Shown: positions 23,336-33,656, counted from the stretch's first letter. The stretch: DNA of 64,000 bases from Pseudomonas sp. A-RE-19 (GCF_019956555.1 NZ_JAHBDQ010000011.1:1-64000), one strand, 5' to 3'. The notes: generated from the letters alone by a model not told the origin. Made by a program: numbers and translations.

Positions 23336-24022
23336 ATGGGTCAGAAAGTACATCCCATTGGCATTCGCCTGGGAATCGTCAAGGAGCACACCTCCGTCTG
23401 GTACGCAGACGGTCGGACTTATGCGGACTATTTGTTCGCTGATCTGAAGGTGCGTGAGTATCTCCAAGACAAACTAAAAAGCGCGTCCGTAAGCCGTATC
23501 GATATCCATCGTCCGGCTCAAACTGCACGTATCACCATCCACACCGCTCGTCCAGGTATCGTTATCGGGAAGAAGGGTGAAGATGTTGAGAAACTGCGTC
23601 AGGACCTGACCAAGCAAATGGGTGTGCCTGTGCACATCAATATCGAAGAGATCCGTAAGCCGGAGCTCGACGGTATGCTGGTTGCGCAGAGCGTAGCTCA
23701 GCAGCTGGAGCGTCGCGTAATGTTCCGTCGCGCTATGAAGCGCGCTGTTCAGAACGCCATGCGCATTGGTGCCAAAGGCATCAAAATCCAAGTGAGCGGT
23801 CGTCTCGGCGGTGCTGAAATCGCACGTACTGAATGGTATCGCGAAGGTCGTGTGCCTCTGCACACCCTGCGTGCCGACATCGACTATGCCAACTACGAAG
23901 CTCACACCACTTATGGTGTGATCGGTGTAAAGGTTTGGATCTTCAAAGGCGAAGTAATTGGTGGTCGCCAAGAAGAGCTGAAGCCACAAGCACCAGCGCC
24001 TCGTAAAAAAGCTGCTAAGTAA
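23336..24022 (+). CDS. rpsC: 30S ribosomal protein S3
   Basis: S3 lies at the mRNA entry channel. The reading frame extends upstream into rplV, but the ATG at 23336, with GGAGTCGAAGAG before it, gives the family start [18 protein letters not shown]. The 228-residue product has the KH domain with [14 protein letters not shown] and the C-terminal domain with [20 protein letters not shown]. The tail is alanine, proline and lysine rich, as in pseudomonads. Confidence 0.97.
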
Positions 24023-24034
24023 GGGGTACGCCAA

Positions 24035-24448
24035 ATGTTGCAACCAAAGCGTACGAAGTTCCGCAAGCAAATGACTGGTCACAACCGTGGCCTGGCATTG
24101 CGCGGTAGCAAAGTCAGCTTCGGCGAGTATGCGCTGAAGTCTGTAGCTCGTGGTCGTCTCACCGCTCGTCAGATCGAGTCAGCGCGTCGTGCACTGACCC
24201 GTCACGTTAAACGTGGCGGCAAGATCTGGATCCGTGTATTCCCGGACAAGCCTATTTCCAAAAAGCCACTCGAAGTTCGGATGGGTAAAGGTAAGGGTAA
24301 CGTGGAGTACTGGGTTGCCCAGATTCAGCCAGGCAAAGTCCTGTATGAAATCGAGGGTGTTTCTGAAGAGCTGGCGCGTGAGGCTTTCGCCCTGGCTGCT
24401 GCAAAGCTGCCGCTCGCCACCTCCTTTGTTAAACGGACGGTGATGTGA
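24035..24448 (+). CDS. rplP: 50S ribosomal protein L16
   Basis: L16 is a late assembly protein near the A and P sites. The 137-residue product starts [19 protein letters not shown]. The [21 protein letters not shown]-like segment (here [20 protein letters not shown]) contains the conserved arginine hydroxylated by the RoxA/YcfD oxygenase in E. coli. The stop overlaps the rpmC start by one base (TGATG). Confidence 0.97.
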
Positions 24449-24639
24449 TGAAAGCGAATGAACTTCGTGAAAAATCCGCACAGCAGCTGAACGAGCAACT
24501 GCTCGGCCTGCTGCGCGACCAGTTCAATCTGCGTATGCAGAAAGCAACTGGCCAGTTGGGGCAGTCTCATCTGCTCTCGCAAGTTAAGCGTGACATTGCT
24601 CGCGTGAAGACTGTGCTCAACCAGCAGGCAGGTAAGTAA
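24448..24639 (+). CDS. rpmC: 50S ribosomal protein L29
   Basis: L29 is a small helical-hairpin protein beside L23 at the tunnel exit. The start is the ATG at 24448 ([18 protein letters not shown]), sharing its A with the rplP stop. A GTG one codon upstream is less likely. The product has 63 residues, ending [10 protein letters not shown], the usual size. Confidence 0.96.
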
Positions 24640-24641
24640 TC

Positions 24642-24908
24642 ATGGCTGAAGCCGAAAAAACTGTCCGTACGCTGACTGGCCGTGTTGTCAGCGACAAGAT
24701 GGACAAAACCATCACCGTTCTGATCGAGCGTCGCGTTAAGCACCCGATCTACGGTAAATACGTTAAGCGTTCGACTAAGCTGCACGCGCACGACGAAACC
24801 AATCAGTGCCACATTGGCGACAAAGTCACTATTCGTGAAACTCGTCCTTTGGCCAAGACCAAGTCTTGGGCGCTGGTTGATATTCTCGAACGCGCTGTGG
24901 AAGTCTAA
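24642..24908 (+). CDS. rpsQ: 30S ribosomal protein S17
   Basis: S17 is an OB-fold primary 16S rRNA-binding protein. The 88-residue product includes [20 protein letters not shown] and [20 protein letters not shown], family signatures. It starts 2 nt after rpmC and ends the S10 operon as usually defined. rplN, the first spc gene, follows 23 nt later without a visible terminator. Confidence 0.97.
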   Translation: MAEAEKTVRTLTGRVVSDKMDKTITVLIERRVKHPIYGKYVKRSTKLHAHDETNQCHIGDKVTIRETRPLAKTKSWALVDILERAVEV

Positions 24909-24931
24909 GGACTAGGGGTCGGAGAAATTAT

Positions 24932-25300
24932 ATGATTCAGACTCAATCCATGCTCGATGTGGCCGATAACAGCGGCGCTCGCCGTGTTATGTGCATCAAG
25001 GTGCTGGGTGGCTCCCATCGTCGTTACGCTGGTATCGGTGACATCATCAAAGTTACCGTGAAGGAAGCAATTCCTCGCGGTAAAGTGAAAAAAGGCCAAG
25101 TGATGACTGCTGTTGTAGTCCGCACTCGTCACGGCGTACGTCGTGCTGATGGCTCCATTATCCGCTTTGATGGCAACGCTGCTGTTCTTCTGAACAACAA
25201 GCAAGAGCCGATCGGCACCCGTATCTTTGGGCCAGTGACCCGTGAACTTCGTACTGAGAAGTTCATGAAGATCGTCTCGCTCGCCCCAGAAGTGCTGTAA
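24932..25300 (+). CDS. rplN: 50S ribosomal protein L14
   Basis: L14 forms an inter-subunit bridge and binds the silencing factor RsfS. The complete 122-residue product has [20 protein letters not shown], then [20 protein letters not shown] and [20 protein letters not shown]. It opens the spc gene set. No separate promoter stands out in the 23-nt gap, so it is probably read from the S10 promoter. Confidence 0.97.
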   Translation: MIQTQSMLDVADNSGARRVMCIKVLGGSHRRYAGIGDIIKVTVKEAIPRGKVKKGQVMTAVVVRTRHGVRRADGSIIRFDGNAAVLLNNKQEPIGTRIFGPVTRELRTEKFMKIVSLAPEVL

Positions 25301-25311
25301 GGAGATCCGAC

Positions 25312-25626
25312 ATGCAAAAGATTCGTCGTGACGACGAGATCATCGTGATCGCCGGCAAAGACAAAGGTAAGCGCGGTAAGGTGCTTAAGGTTCTCGCTGA
25401 CGACCGTCTGGTTGTTGGTGGTCTGAACCTGGTTAAGCGTCATACCAAGCCAAACCCGATGTCGGGCGTACAAGGCGGTATCGTCGAGAAAGAAGCGCCA
25501 CTGCACGCTTCCAACGTTGCCATTTTCAACGGCGAAACCAACAAGGCTGATCGCGTTGGTTTCAAAGTAGAAGACGGTAAGAAAATTCGTGTCTTCAAGT
25601 CGACCCAAAAAGCGGTTGATGCTTGA
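25312..25626 (+). CDS. rplX: 50S ribosomal protein L24
   Basis: L24 is an early assembly protein with a KOW domain ([20 protein letters not shown], about residues 8-27) and the conserved [20 protein letters not shown] loop. The product has 104 residues. It lies 11 nt after rplN and 20 nt before rplE. Confidence 0.97.
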   Translation: MQKIRRDDEIIVIAGKDKGKRGKVLKVLADDRLVVGGLNLVKRHTKPNPMSGVQGGIVEKEAPLHASNVAIFNGETNKADRVGFKVEDGKKIRVFKSTQKAVDA

Positions 25627-25646
25627 ACACTGCTAGGTAGAAGACC

Positions 25647-26186
25647 ATGGCACGACTAAAAGAGATTTACCGGAAGGAAATCGCACCGAAACTTAAGGAA
25701 GAACTTAAGCTTTCGAACGTGATGGAAGTTCCGCGCGTTACCAAAATCACCCTGAACATGGGTCTGGGCGAAGCGATCGGCGACAAAAAAGTCATCGAGC
25801 ACGCTGTTGCTGACCTGGAAAAGATCACCGGCCAGAAAGTCGTTGTGACCTACGCTCGCAAATCCATCGCAGGCTTTAAAGTCCGTGAAGGTTGGCCGAT
25901 CGGCGTCAAAGTGACTCTGCGCCGTGAGCGTATGTACGAATTCCTGGATCGTCTGCTGTCGATCTCCCTGCCTCGGGTCCGCGACTTCCGCGGCCTGAAT
26001 GCCAAGTCCTTCGATGGTCGTGGTAACTACAGCATGGGCGTTAAAGAGCAGATCATCTTCCCGGAAATCGACTACGACAAGATCGATGCTCTCCGCGGTC
26101 TGGACATTACCCTGACCACCACTGCCAAGAACGATGATGAAGGTCGCGCTCTGCTGCGCGCTTTCAAATTCCCGTTCCGCAACTGA
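25647..26186 (+). CDS. rplE: 50S ribosomal protein L5
   Basis: L5 is one of the 5S rRNA-binding proteins and contacts P-site tRNA. The 179-residue product has [20 protein letters not shown], then [20 protein letters not shown] and the tail [16 protein letters not shown]. In E. coli the S8 repressor site overlaps the rplE start. No equivalent was checked here. Confidence 0.97.
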   Translation: MARLKEIYRKEIAPKLKEELKLSNVMEVPRVTKITLNMGLGEAIGDKKVIEHAVADLEKITGQKVVVTYARKSIAGFKVREGWPIGVKVTLRRERMYEFLDRLLSISLPRVRDFRGLNAKSFDGRGNYSMGVKEQIIFPEIDYDKIDALRGLDITLTTTAKNDDEGRALLRAFKFPFRN

Positions 26187-26199
26187 TTGGAGTAGGAAA

Positions 26200-26505
26200 A
26201 TGGCCAAGATGAGCATGAAAAACCGCGAGCTGAAGCGTCAGCTCACGGTTGCCAAGTACGCCAAAAAGCGTGCAGCACTGAAAGCAATCATCGTTGATCT
26301 GAACGCAAGTCCAGAAGCGCGTTGGGAAGCTACAGTAGCTCTGCAGAAGCAGCCACGTGACGCAAGCGCCTCGCGCATGCGTAACCGCTGCCGCCTGACC
26401 GGTCGTCCACACGGCGTTTACCGCAAGTTCGGCCTTGGCCGTAACAAGCTGCGTGAAGCTGCAATGCGTGGTGACGTACCTGGTCTGGTTAAAGCCAGCT
26501 GGTAA
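26200..26505 (+). CDS. rpsN: 30S ribosomal protein S14
   Basis: S14 is a 30S head protein. The frame is open further upstream, but the ATG at 26200, after GGAGTAGGAAA, gives [20 protein letters not shown], the family start. The 101-residue length is the long, zinc-free form. It lacks the CxxC pairs of the short form and contains [21 protein letters not shown] hairpin and a new promoter separate it from rpsH, unlike the tight spacing in E. coli. Confidence 0.97.
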   Translation: MAKMSMKNRELKRQLTVAKYAKKRAALKAIIVDLNASPEARWEATVALQKQPRDASASRMRNRCRLTGRPHGVYRKFGLGRNKLREAAMRGDVPGLVKASW

Positions 26506-26567
26506 GCACTGTCAAAGTCTCGGTGTTCGGGATCGCAAGATCCTGACCGCCGGTGACCTTGAACTTG

Positions 26568-26593
26568 AATCAAGCCCCTATTGGGGCTTGATT
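26568..26593 (+). terminator. Hairpin between rpsN and rpsH
   Basis: AATCAAGCCCC and GGGGCTTGATT form a perfect 11-bp stem with a TATT loop. Only a modest T content follows (CATTTG), so it may be a weak terminator, an mRNA 3' end stabiliser, or a processing site. Its 3' arm overlaps the -35 of the next promoter. Confidence 0.7.
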
Positions 26594-26616
26594 CATTTGT
26601 GGGGTGTGTCTAGAAT
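26588..26616 (+). promoter_or_regulatory. Promoter upstream of rpsH
   Basis: TTGATT (26588-26593) and TAGAAT (26611-26616) are 17 bp apart, followed by a GC-rich ACCCGG discriminator. The -35 lies within the 3' arm of the preceding hairpin. It would drive rpsH and the genes behind it through secY. Confidence 0.7.
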
Positions 26617-26714
26617 ACCCGGCTCGCCTGAGCCCGTGCTTTTTTCGTGCGGATGTACTCGGCGACAAGTAGTAGCCGCAAGGCTAATTTTTTTGTATTA
26701 GGAGCGTCTAGCCC

Positions 26715-27107
26715 ATGAGTATGCAGGACCCGTTAGCGGACATGCTAACTCGAATCCGTAATGCCCAGATGGCTGAAAAGTCCGTCGTAAGCATGCCATC
26801 TTCTACTTTGAAGGTAGCTGTTGCCAAAGTCCTGAAGGACGAAGGTTACATTGCGGGTTATCAGATCAGCAGCGAAACCAAACCACTGCTGTCCATCGAG
26901 CTGAAGTACTTCGAAGGCCGTCCGGTCATCGAGGAAGTGAAGCGCGTTAGCCGTCCAGGCCTGCGTCAGTACAAGTCCGTCGATGATCTGCCAAAAGTTC
27001 GTGGCGGTCTCGGTGTGTCTATCGTCTCCACCAACAAAGGTGTGATGACGGATCGTGCTGCGCGCGCTGCCGGTGTCGGCGGCGAAGTTCTTTGCACTGT
27101 GTTCTAA
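26715..27107 (+). CDS. rpsH: 30S ribosomal protein S8
   Basis: S8 is a primary 16S rRNA-binding protein and, in E. coli, the spc operon repressor. The 130-residue product begins [20 protein letters not shown] and ends [22 protein letters not shown], both typical. A candidate promoter lies about 100 nt upstream, so its expression can be partly separated from the genes before it. Confidence 0.97.
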   Translation: MSMQDPLADMLTRIRNAQMAEKSVVSMPSSTLKVAVAKVLKDEGYIAGYQISSETKPLLSIELKYFEGRPVIEEVKRVSRPGLRQYKSVDDLPKVRGGLGVSIVSTNKGVMTDRAARAAGVGGEVLCTVF

Positions 27108-27119
27108 GGGGGGATAAGC

Positions 27120-27653
27120 ATGTCACGCGTCGCTAAGAACCCCGTTAAGCTGCCAGCCGGTGTCGAAGTAAAATTCGCAGGCCAACAGCTTTCGGTGAAG
27201 GGTGCCAAGGGCACTCTCGAACTGAACATCCATTCGTCCGTTGAGATCGTTGAAGAAGCCGGTGAGCTGCGTTTTGCTGCTCGCAATGGCGATCAACAAA
27301 CTCGCGCAATGGCTGGTACCACTCGTGCGTTGGTAAACAACATGGTCCAAGGCGTAAGCCAAGGCTTCGAGCGCAAGCTCCAGCTGGTCGGTGTTGGTTA
27401 CAAAGCGCAAGCAAAAGGCACAGTGCTGAACCTGGCTCTTGGCTTCTCGCACCCAGTGGATTATGAACTGCCGGAAGGCATCACCGCTGAGACTCCTAGC
27501 CAGACCGATATCCTGATCAAGGGCATCGATAAGCAGCTGGTAGGTCAAGTGGCCGCCGAGATCCGCGACTTCCGTCCACCAGAGCCGTACAAAGGCAAAG
27601 GTGTGCGCTACGCGGACGAAGTCGTCCGTCGTAAAGAAGCCAAGAAGAAGTAG
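27120..27653 (+). CDS. rplF: 50S ribosomal protein L6
   Basis: L6 lies near the factor-binding site. The 177-residue product starts [20 protein letters not shown] and contains the C-terminal signature [20 protein letters not shown]. It lies 12 nt after rpsH and 10 nt before rplR. Confidence 0.97.
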   Translation: MSRVAKNPVKLPAGVEVKFAGQQLSVKGAKGTLELNIHSSVEIVEEAGELRFAARNGDQQTRAMAGTTRALVNNMVQGVSQGFERKLQLVGVGYKAQAKGTVLNLALGFSHPVDYELPEGITAETPSQTDILIKGIDKQLVGQVAAEIRDFRPPEPYKGKGVRYADEVVRRKEAKKK

Positions 27654-27663
27654 GGCATAGCAA

Positions 27664-28014
27664 ATGACCGACAAAAAAGTTACTCGACTGCGTCGCGCTC
27701 GCAAAGCACGCCTGAAAATGCACGAACTCGAAGTCGTGCGTCTCTGCGTGTTCCGCTCGTCGCAGCACATCTACGCCCAGGTCATTTCGGCCGACGGCAA
27801 CAAAGTCCTGGCAAGTGCCTCGACTTTGGATAAAGAACTGCGTGATGGCGCCACTGGCAACATCGACGCGGCCACTAAGGTTGGCCAGCTGGTCGCTACG
27901 CGTGCTAAAGCCGCTGGCGTCTCGCAGGTGGCTTTCGACCGCTCTGGCTTCAAGTACCACGGCCGCGTCAAGGCGCTGGCTGATGCTGCTCGTGAAGCTG
28001 GGCTGGAGTTCTAA
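27664..28014 (+). CDS. rplR: 50S ribosomal protein L18
   Basis: L18 binds 5S rRNA with L5 and L25. The complete 116-residue product has [20 protein letters not shown], then [20 protein letters not shown] and [20 protein letters not shown]. It lies 10 nt after rplF and 3 nt before rpsE. Confidence 0.97.
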   Translation: MTDKKVTRLRRARKARLKMHELEVVRLCVFRSSQHIYAQVISADGNKVLASASTLDKELRDGATGNIDAATKVGQLVATRAKAAGVSQVAFDRSGFKYHGRVKALADAAREAGLEF

Positions 28015-28017
28015 GTT

Positions 28018-28518
28018 ATGTCAAATAACGACCAAAAGCGCGACGAAGGCTACATCGAGAAGCTGGTTCAAGTTAACCGCGTAGCCAAAACCGTTAAAGG
28101 CGGCCGTATCTTCACTTTCACCGCGTTGACCGTGGTTGGTGATGGTAAAGGGCGTGTTGGCTTCGGCCGTGGCAAGTCGCGTGAAGTGCCTGCTGCGATC
28201 CAGAAGGCAATGGAAGCTGCTCGCCGCAACATGATCCAAGTTGATCTGAACGGCACCACTCTGCAGTACGCAATGAAGTCCGCCCATGGCGCTTCGAAGG
28301 TGTACATGCAGCCTGCTTCTGAAGGTACCGGTATCATCGCTGGCGGCGCTATGCGTGCTGTCCTCGAAGTTGCTGGCGTTCAGAACGTTCTGGCCAAGTG
28401 CTACGGCTCGACTAACCCGGTAAACGTGGTTCACGCCACTTTCAAAGGTTTGAAAGCTATGCAGTCTCCTGAATCCATTGCCGCCAAGCGTGGCAAAAGC
28501 GTCAAGGAGATCTTCTGA
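28018..28518 (+). CDS. rpsE: 30S ribosomal protein S5
   Basis: S5 lies at the mRNA entry channel and influences decoding accuracy. The 166-residue product has the double-stranded-RNA-binding-like N-terminal domain ([20 protein letters not shown]) and the conserved [20 protein letters not shown]. Only 3 nt separate it from rplR. Confidence 0.97.
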   Translation: MSNNDQKRDEGYIEKLVQVNRVAKTVKGGRIFTFTALTVVGDGKGRVGFGRGKSREVPAAIQKAMEAARRNMIQVDLNGTTLQYAMKSAHGASKVYMQPASEGTGIIAGGAMRAVLEVAGVQNVLAKCYGSTNPVNVVHATFKGLKAMQSPESIAAKRGKSVKEIF

Positions 28519-28520
28519 TC

Positions 28521-28697
28521 ATGGCTACCGTTAAAGTTACGCTGATCAAAAGCATGACCGGCCGCATCCCTAACCACAAACTGTGCGTTAAGGGTCTGGG
28601 TCTGCGTCGCATCGGTCACACTGTAGAAGTACTTGATACTCCCGAGAATCGCGGGATGATCAACAAGGCTTACTACATGCTGCGTGTCGAGGGTTAA
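28521..28697 (+). CDS. rpmD: 50S ribosomal protein L30
   Basis: A short gene between rpsE and rplO. It reads [20 protein letters not shown], continues through [20 protein letters not shown] and ends YYMLRVEG, 58 residues, the normal size of L30. It begins 2 nt after the rpsE stop, and rplO starts 3 nt after its own stop. Confidence 0.95.
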   Translation: MATVKVTLIKSMTGRIPNHKLCVKGLGLRRIGHTVEVLDTPENRGMINKAYYMLRVEG

Positions 28698-28700
28698 TCG

Positions 28701-29138
28701 ATGAAACTCAATGATCTGAGTCCAGCGCCGGGTTCCCGTCGCGAAAAGCATCGTCCGGGCCGTGGTATCGGTAGTGGTTTGGGCAAGACCGGTGGCCGTG
28801 GCCACAAAGGTCAGTCCTCCCGCTCCGGTGGCACCATTGCTCCAGGCTTTGAAGGCGGTCAACAGCCGCTGCATCGTCGCCTGCCGAAGTTCGGTTTCGT
28901 TTCCCTGAAAGCCATGGATCGCGCAGAAGTGCGTTTGTCCGAGCTGGCTAAAGTGGAAGGCGACATCGTCACCGTGCAGTCCCTGAAAGATGCCAACGTG
29001 ATCAACGTCAACGTTCAGCGTGTGAAAATCATGCTGTCCGGCGAAGTTACTCGCGCTGTCACCATCGGAAAGGGAATCGGCGCCACCAAAGGTGCGCGTG
29101 CGGCTATCGAAGCAGCTGGCGGCAAGTTCGAGGAATAA
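28701..29138 (+). CDS. rplO: 50S ribosomal protein L15
   Basis: L15 is an assembly protein of the 50S core. It has the glycine-rich N-terminal extension ([20 protein letters not shown]) that threads into rRNA, and the globular domain with [20 protein letters not shown], 145 residues in all. secY starts at the base after its stop. Confidence 0.97.
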   Translation: MKLNDLSPAPGSRREKHRPGRGIGSGLGKTGGRGHKGQSSRSGGTIAPGFEGGQQPLHRRLPKFGFVSLKAMDRAEVRLSELAKVEGDIVTVQSLKDANVINVNVQRVKIMLSGEVTRAVTIGKGIGATKGARAAIEAAGGKFEE

Positions 29139-30467
29139 ATGGCTAAGCAAGGTGCTCTCTCTGCGCTCGGCAAAGGCGGTATGTCTGAACTCTGGGCTCG
29201 TCTGCGTTTTCTGTTCCTGGCGATTATCGTCTACCGAATAGGCGCACACATCCCGGTTCCAGGTATCAACCCGGACCGACTCGCGGACCTGTTTCGACAG
29301 AATGAGGGGACCATTCTTAGCTTGTTCAACATGTTTTCCGGCGGCGCGCTGGAACGGATGAGTATCTTTGCACTGGGGATCATGCCGTACATTTCGGCAT
29401 CGATCATCATGCAGCTGATGACCGCCGTCAGCCCGCAACTGGAGCAGTTGAAGAAGGAAGGTGAAGCTGGCCGTCGCAAGATCAGCCAGTACACCCGCTA
29501 CGGCACTGTCGTCCTCGCTCTCGTTCAGGCCATTGGCATGTCCATTGGTCTGGCAGGGCAGGGCGTTGCGTTCACTGGTGACTTTGGCTTCCATTTCGTT
29601 GCGGTATCCACTTTTGTGGCTGGTGCGATGTTCATGATGTGGCTGGGTGAGCAGATTACTGAGCGTGGTGTTGGCAACGGTATCTCGATGTTGATTTTTT
29701 CGGGTATCGTCGCCGGTCTTCCGAGAGCGATCGGGCAGTCTTTCGAGTCTGCACGTCAGGGTGATATCAACATCTTCGCCCTGGTTGCCATCGGTTTGCT
29801 GGCAGTAGCGATTATCGGTTTCGTGGTGTTCATTGAGCGTGGTCAGCGTCGTATTGCTGTTCACTACGCCAAGCGTCAGCAGGGCCGCAAGGTCTTCGCT
29901 GCGCAGACTAGCCACTTGCCGCTGAAGGTGAACATGGCCGGTGTTATTCCGGCCATTTTCGCGAGCAGCATCTTGCTGTTCCCGGCTTCGTTGGGTGCCT
30001 GGTTCGGCCAGTCTGAAGGTATGGGCTGGTTGCAGGACATCTCGCAGTCGATCGCTCCTGGTCAGCCGTTGAATATTCTGCTGTTTAGTGCAGGGATTAT
30101 TTTCTTCTGCTTCTTCTATACGGCGTTGATGTTCAATCCGAAAGACGTAGCGGAAAACCTGAAGAAGTCCGGTGCCTTTATTCCGGGCATCCGTCCAGGT
30201 GAGCAGTCTGCGCGCTACATTGATGGCGTTCTGACTCGCTTGACCATGTTCGGTGCTCTATACATGACGGCCGTGTGCTTGCTGCCCCAGTTCCTGGTGG
30301 TTGCAGCAAACGTACCGTTCTACCTTGGCGGGACCTCGTTGCTGATCGTCGTCGTGGTTGTGATGGACTTCATGTCCCAAGTACAATCGCACCTCGTTTC
30401 GCACCAGTACGAATCCCTGATGAAGAAAGCCAACCTGAAGGGTTACGGCAGCGGCATGTTGCGCTGA
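29139..30467 (+). CDS. secY: Preprotein translocase subunit SecY
   Basis: SecY is the pore of the Sec translocon. The 442-residue product has ten predicted membrane segments. It also has the plug region and signature [33 protein letters not shown]-type transmembrane sequence (here [20 protein letters not shown]), and the cytosolic C-terminal loop [20 protein letters not shown]. It lies directly after rplO, as in most bacteria, and is followed by rpmJ. Confidence 0.98.
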   Translation: MAKQGALSALGKGGMSELWARLRFLFLAIIVYRIGAHIPVPGINPDRLADLFRQNEGTILSLFNMFSGGALERMSIFALGIMPYISASIIMQLMTAVSPQLEQLKKEGEAGRRKISQYTRYGTVVLALVQAIGMSIGLAGQGVAFTGDFGFHFVAVSTFVAGAMFMMWLGEQITERGVGNGISMLIFSGIVAGLPRAIGQSFESARQGDINIFALVAIGLLAVAIIGFVVFIERGQRRIAVHYAKRQQGRKVFAAQTSHLPLKVNMAGVIPAIFASSILLFPASLGAWFGQSEGMGWLQDISQSIAPGQPLNILLFSAGIIFFCFFYTALMFNPKDVAENLKKSGAFIPGIRPGEQSARYIDGVLTRLTMFGALYMTAVCLLPQFLVVAANVPFYLGGTSLLIVVVVVMDFMSQVQSHLVSHQYESLMKKANLKGYGSGMLR

Positions 30468-30494
30468 GTACCCATAAGGTTCGAGGAGTTGGTG

Positions 30495-30611
30495 ATGAAA
30501 GTTCGTGCATCGGTGAAAAAGCTGTGCCGTAACTGCAAGATTATTCGCCGCGAAGGTGTTGTTCGAGTAATTTGCAGCGCGGAACCGCGTCACAAACAGC
30601 GCCAAGGCTGA
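30495..30611 (+). CDS. rpmJ: 50S ribosomal protein L36
   Basis: A 38-residue frame beginning [20 protein letters not shown]. Cys11, Cys14, Cys27 and His33 form the zinc site, so this is the zinc-binding (C+) form of L36. It stands between secY and the alpha operon, 27 nt after secY, its usual place, with a GAGG site before the ATG. Confidence 0.95.
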
Positions 30612-30629
30612 GTGTGATTGTGCTTCAAG

Positions 30630-30668
30630 CCCGGCAGCTAGTGCGCTGCCGGGTTGATTATTTGTTAT
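30630..30668 (+). terminator. Hairpin between rpmJ and rpsM
   Basis: CCCGGCAGC and GCTGCCGGG pair perfectly over 9 bp around a short loop, followed by TTGATTATTTGTT. It is a plausible terminator for the spc operon. The bases after the stem form the -35 of the candidate alpha-operon promoter. Confidence 0.8.
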
Positions 30669-30682
30669 TACAGCGATATTAT
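30654..30682 (+). promoter_or_regulatory. Candidate promoter of the alpha operon
   Basis: TTGATT (30654-30659) and TATTAT (30677-30682), spaced 17 bp, start immediately after the rpmJ hairpin. Transcription would begin about 53 nt before rpsM. The layout copies that before rpsH. Confidence 0.65.
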
Positions 30683-30741
30683 CTCGCGCCCTATTTCTTG
30701 GCTTCCGGGGCGTAGGTAGCTGTCAATTGGAGTCCCACTGA

Positions 30742-31098
30742 ATGGCCCGTATTGCAGGCGTTAACATTCCAGATAACAAGCATACTGTTATCTCGCTGAC
30801 CTACATCTATGGTGTTGGTCGCACTACTGCACAGAAAATTTGTGCAGTGACTGGGGTAAACCCAGCGGCAAAGATCAAAGATCTGAGCGACGAGCAGATT
30901 GAACAGCTGCGTGGCGAAGTGGCGAAGTTCACCACTGAAGGTGACCTGCGTCGCGAAATCAACATGAAAATCAAGCGTTTGATGGACCTCGGTTGCTATC
31001 GCGGTCTGCGTCATCGTCGTGGTCTTCCAGTGCGCGGTCAGCGTACCAAGACTAACGCGCGTACCCGTAAAGGTCCGCGTAAGCCGATCCGCAAGTAA
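30742..31098 (+). CDS. rpsM: 30S ribosomal protein S13
   Basis: S13 lies in the 30S head and forms inter-subunit bridges. The 118-residue product is typical: [36 protein letters not shown], and the basic tail [20 protein letters not shown]. It is the first gene of the alpha operon rpsM-rpsK-rpsD-rpoA-rplQ. In E. coli S4 represses the operon at the rpsM leader. The leader here is short, and no clear pseudoknot was identified. Confidence 0.97.
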   Translation: MARIAGVNIPDNKHTVISLTYIYGVGRTTAQKICAVTGVNPAAKIKDLSDEQIEQLRGEVAKFTTEGDLRREINMKIKRLMDLGCYRGLRHRRGLPVRGQRTKTNARTRKGPRKPIRK

Positions 31099-31128
31099 TC
31101 GCCCCAGCGAATCGACAGGAAATTAATC

Positions 31129-31518
31129 ATGGCAAAACCTGCTGCTCGTCCTCGTAAAAAAGTTAAAAAGACAGTGGTTGATGGCATCGCCCACATCCAT
31201 GCTTCTTTTAACAACACCATCGTGACCATTACCGACCGTCAAGGTAACGCTCTTTCCTGGGCTACCTCCGGTGGTTCGGGTTTCCGCGGTTCCCGCAAGT
31301 CCACCCCGTTCGCTGCTCAAGTAGCTGCTGAGCGTGCTGGTCAAGCTGCGCTGGAATACGGCCTGAAAAACCTCGACGTTAATGTCAAAGGTCCAGGTCC
31401 AGGTCGTGAATCCGCAGTCCGCGCTTTGAACGGCTGTGGCTACAAGATCGCCAGCATCACCGACGTGACGCCAATCCCGCACAACGGGTGCCGTCCGCCG
31501 AAGAAGCGCCGCGTGTAA
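31129..31518 (+). CDS. rpsK: 30S ribosomal protein S11
   Basis: S11 lies on the 30S platform near the E site. The 129-residue product includes [20 protein letters not shown], then [20 protein letters not shown] and the tail [16 protein letters not shown]. It lies 30 nt after rpsM. Confidence 0.97.
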   Translation: MAKPAARPRKKVKKTVVDGIAHIHASFNNTIVTITDRQGNALSWATSGGSGFRGSRKSTPFAAQVAAERAGQAALEYGLKNLDVNVKGPGPGRESAVRALNGCGYKIASITDVTPIPHNGCRPPKKRRV

Positions 31519-31536
31519 TCCAGGAGATTGTAAAGA

Positions 31537-32157
31537 ATGGCTCGTTACATTGGTCCAAAATGCAAACTCGCTCGTCGCGAAGGCACCGATCTCTTTCTGA
31601 AGAGCGGCGTGCGCGCGATCGAATCGAAGTGCAACATCGAAGCAGCACCTGGTATCCACGGCCAACGCCGCGGTCGCCAGTCCGATTACGGCACCCAACT
31701 GCGTGAAAAGCAGAAGGTCCGTCGTATCTACGGCGTTCTCGAGCGTCAATTCAGCGGCTACTACAAAGAAGCTGCTGGCAAGAAAGGCGCAACTGGCGAA
31801 AACCTGTTGCAACTGCTCGAATGCCGTCTGGACAACGTTGTATACCGTATGGGTTTTGGCTCTACTCGTGCCGAATCCCGTCAGCTGGTATCGCACAAGT
31901 CGATCAGCGTTAACGGTCAGACCGTAAACGTTCCGTCTTACCAGGTTCGTGCTGGTGACGTGGTCGCAGTTCGCGAGAAAGCAAAGAACCAACTTCGCAT
32001 TGTCCAAGCTCTCGATCTGTGTGCCCAACGTGGCCGCGTAGAATGGGTAGAAGTAGACACTGAGAAGAAGTCGGGCGTTTTCAAGAACGTTCCTGCTCGC
32101 AGTGATCTGTCCGCCGACATCAACGAAAGCCTGATTGTCGAGCTCTACTCCAAGTAA
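31537..32157 (+). CDS. rpsD: 30S ribosomal protein S4
   Basis: S4 starts 16S rRNA folding and, in E. coli, represses the alpha operon. The 206-residue product has the N-terminal domain without a zinc-binding cysteine cluster, and the S4 RNA-binding domain [20 protein letters not shown] followed by [20 protein letters not shown]. Complete and of normal length. Confidence 0.97.
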   Translation: MARYIGPKCKLARREGTDLFLKSGVRAIESKCNIEAAPGIHGQRRGRQSDYGTQLREKQKVRRIYGVLERQFSGYYKEAAGKKGATGENLLQLLECRLDNVVYRMGFGSTRAESRQLVSHKSISVNGQTVNVPSYQVRAGDVVAVREKAKNQLRIVQALDLCAQRGRVEWVEVDTEKKSGVFKNVPARSDLSADINESLIVELYSK

Positions 32158-32179
32158 GGGCTAGAAAATAGGTGCATCC

Positions 32180-33181
32180 ATGCAGATTTCGGTAAATGAG
32201 TTCCTGACACCCCGCCATATTGATGTGCAGGTTGTCAGTCCAACCCGCGCCAAGATCACTCTCGAGCCTCTCGAGCGTGGTTTCGGCCACACCCTGGGCA
32301 ACGCGCTGCGCCGCATCCTGTTGTCCTCAATGCCCGGCTGTGCAGTAGTCGAGGCCGAGATTGACGGTGTGCTCCACGAGTACAGCGCCATCGAAGGTGT
32401 ACAGGAAGATGTAATTGAAATCCTGTTGAACCTTAAAGGTCTGGCTATCAAGCTGCACGGTCGAGACGAAGTTACGCTGACCTTGTCGAAGAAGGGTTCG
32501 GGGGTGGTTACCGCTGCCGATATTCAGCTGGATCATGATGTCGAGATCGTTAACCCCGATCACGTAATCGCTAACCTGGCGTCTAACGGCGCCCTGAACA
32601 TGAAGCTCACCGTAGCTCGTGGTCGTGGTTATGAACCGGCAGACTCGCGTCAGAGCGATGAAGACGAAAGCCGCAGCATCGGTCGCTTGCAGCTTGACTC
32701 TTCGTTCAGCCCGGTACGCCGTATCGCATACGTGGTGGAAAACGCCCGTGTCGAGCAGCGTACTAACCTGGACAAGCTGGTTATTGATCTGGAAACCAAC
32801 GGTACCCTGGATCCTGAAGAGGCTATCCGCCGTGCTGCAACCATTCTGCAACAGCAGTTGGCTGCGTTCGTCGACCTCAAAGGTGACAGTGAGCCAGTGG
32901 TTGTCGAGCAGGAAGACGAGATCGATCCGATCCTGCTTCGCCCGGTTGACGATCTGGAACTGACTGTACGTTCGGCTAACTGCCTTAAGGCGGAAAACAT
33001 CTACTACATCGGTGACCTGATTCAGCGTACCGAAGTAGAGCTGTTGAAGACTCCGAACCTGGGCAAGAAATCCTTGACTGAAATCAAGGACGTTCTGGCC
33101 TCCCGCGGTCTGTCCCTCGGCATGCGCCTCGACAACTGGCCGCCTGCAAGTCTTAAGAAGGACGACAAGGCGACTGCCTGA
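32180..33181 (+). CDS. rpoA: DNA-directed RNA polymerase subunit alpha
   Basis: Alpha dimerises to start RNA polymerase assembly, and its C-terminal domain binds UP elements and activators. The 333-residue product has the assembly domain with [20 protein letters not shown], a linker, and the alpha-CTD with [20 protein letters not shown], which holds the conserved DNA-contact arginine, and [20 protein letters not shown]. Normal for Pseudomonas. Confidence 0.98.
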   Translation: MQISVNEFLTPRHIDVQVVSPTRAKITLEPLERGFGHTLGNALRRILLSSMPGCAVVEAEIDGVLHEYSAIEGVQEDVIEILLNLKGLAIKLHGRDEVTLTLSKKGSGVVTAADIQLDHDVEIVNPDHVIANLASNGALNMKLTVARGRGYEPADSRQSDEDESRSIGRLQLDSSFSPVRRIAYVVENARVEQRTNLDKLVIDLETNGTLDPEEAIRRAATILQQQLAAFVDLKGDSEPVVVEQEDEIDPILLRPVDDLELTVRSANCLKAENIYYIGDLIQRTEVELLKTPNLGKKSLTEIKDVLASRGLSLGMRLDNWPPASLKKDDKATA

Positions 33182-33223
33182 TCGTCGTAATCACCGAACG
33201 TTGTGTTTGGTAAGGAATGAACC

Positions 33224-33610
33224 ATGCGTCATCGTAAAAGTGGTCGTCACCTGAGCCGCACCAGCTCGCACCGCAAGGCCATGTTTCAAAACATGGCGGT
33301 GTCGCTGTTCGAGCACGAGCTGATCAAAACTACACTGCCAAAAGCCAAAGAACTGCGTCGCGTTGCTGAGCCGCTGATCACTTTGGCCAAGACAGACAGC
33401 CTGGCTAACCGCCGTCTGGCTTTCGACCGTACTCGTTCGAAAGCTATCGTTGGTAAGCTCTTCAACGACCTGGGCAAGCGTTACGCTACCCGTGAGGGTG
33501 GCTACCTGCGCATCCTCAAGTGCGGTTTCCGCACTGGCGACAACGCGCCTATGGCGTACGTCGAGTTGGTTGATCGTCCTGTCGGTGGTGAAGCTGTATC
33601 CGCTGAGTAA
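33224..33610 (+). CDS. rplQ: 50S ribosomal protein L17
   Basis: L17 lies near the tunnel exit and ends the alpha operon. The complete 128-residue product has [20 protein letters not shown], then [20 protein letters not shown] and the C-terminal [21 protein letters not shown] strong terminator follows 20 nt after the stop, closing the ribosomal protein block. Confidence 0.97.
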   Translation: MRHRKSGRHLSRTSSHRKAMFQNMAVSLFEHELIKTTLPKAKELRRVAEPLITLAKTDSLANRRLAFDRTRSKAIVGKLFNDLGKRYATREGGYLRILKCGFRTGDNAPMAYVELVDRPVGGEAVSAE

Positions 33611-33630
33611 GACGTCAGTCTGAAACAAAG

Positions 33631-33656
33631 AACCGGGCCTAGTGCCCGGTTTTTTG
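33631..33656 (+). terminator. Terminator of the alpha operon
   Basis: AACCGGGC and GCCCGGTT pair with a CTAGT loop, followed by TTTTT. It ends the ribosomal protein cluster. Confidence 0.94.

Noticed and set aside
28431-29915. A 494-codon open frame antisense to rplO and secY
   Set aside because: Both sense genes are unmistakable, so this is a shadow frame.
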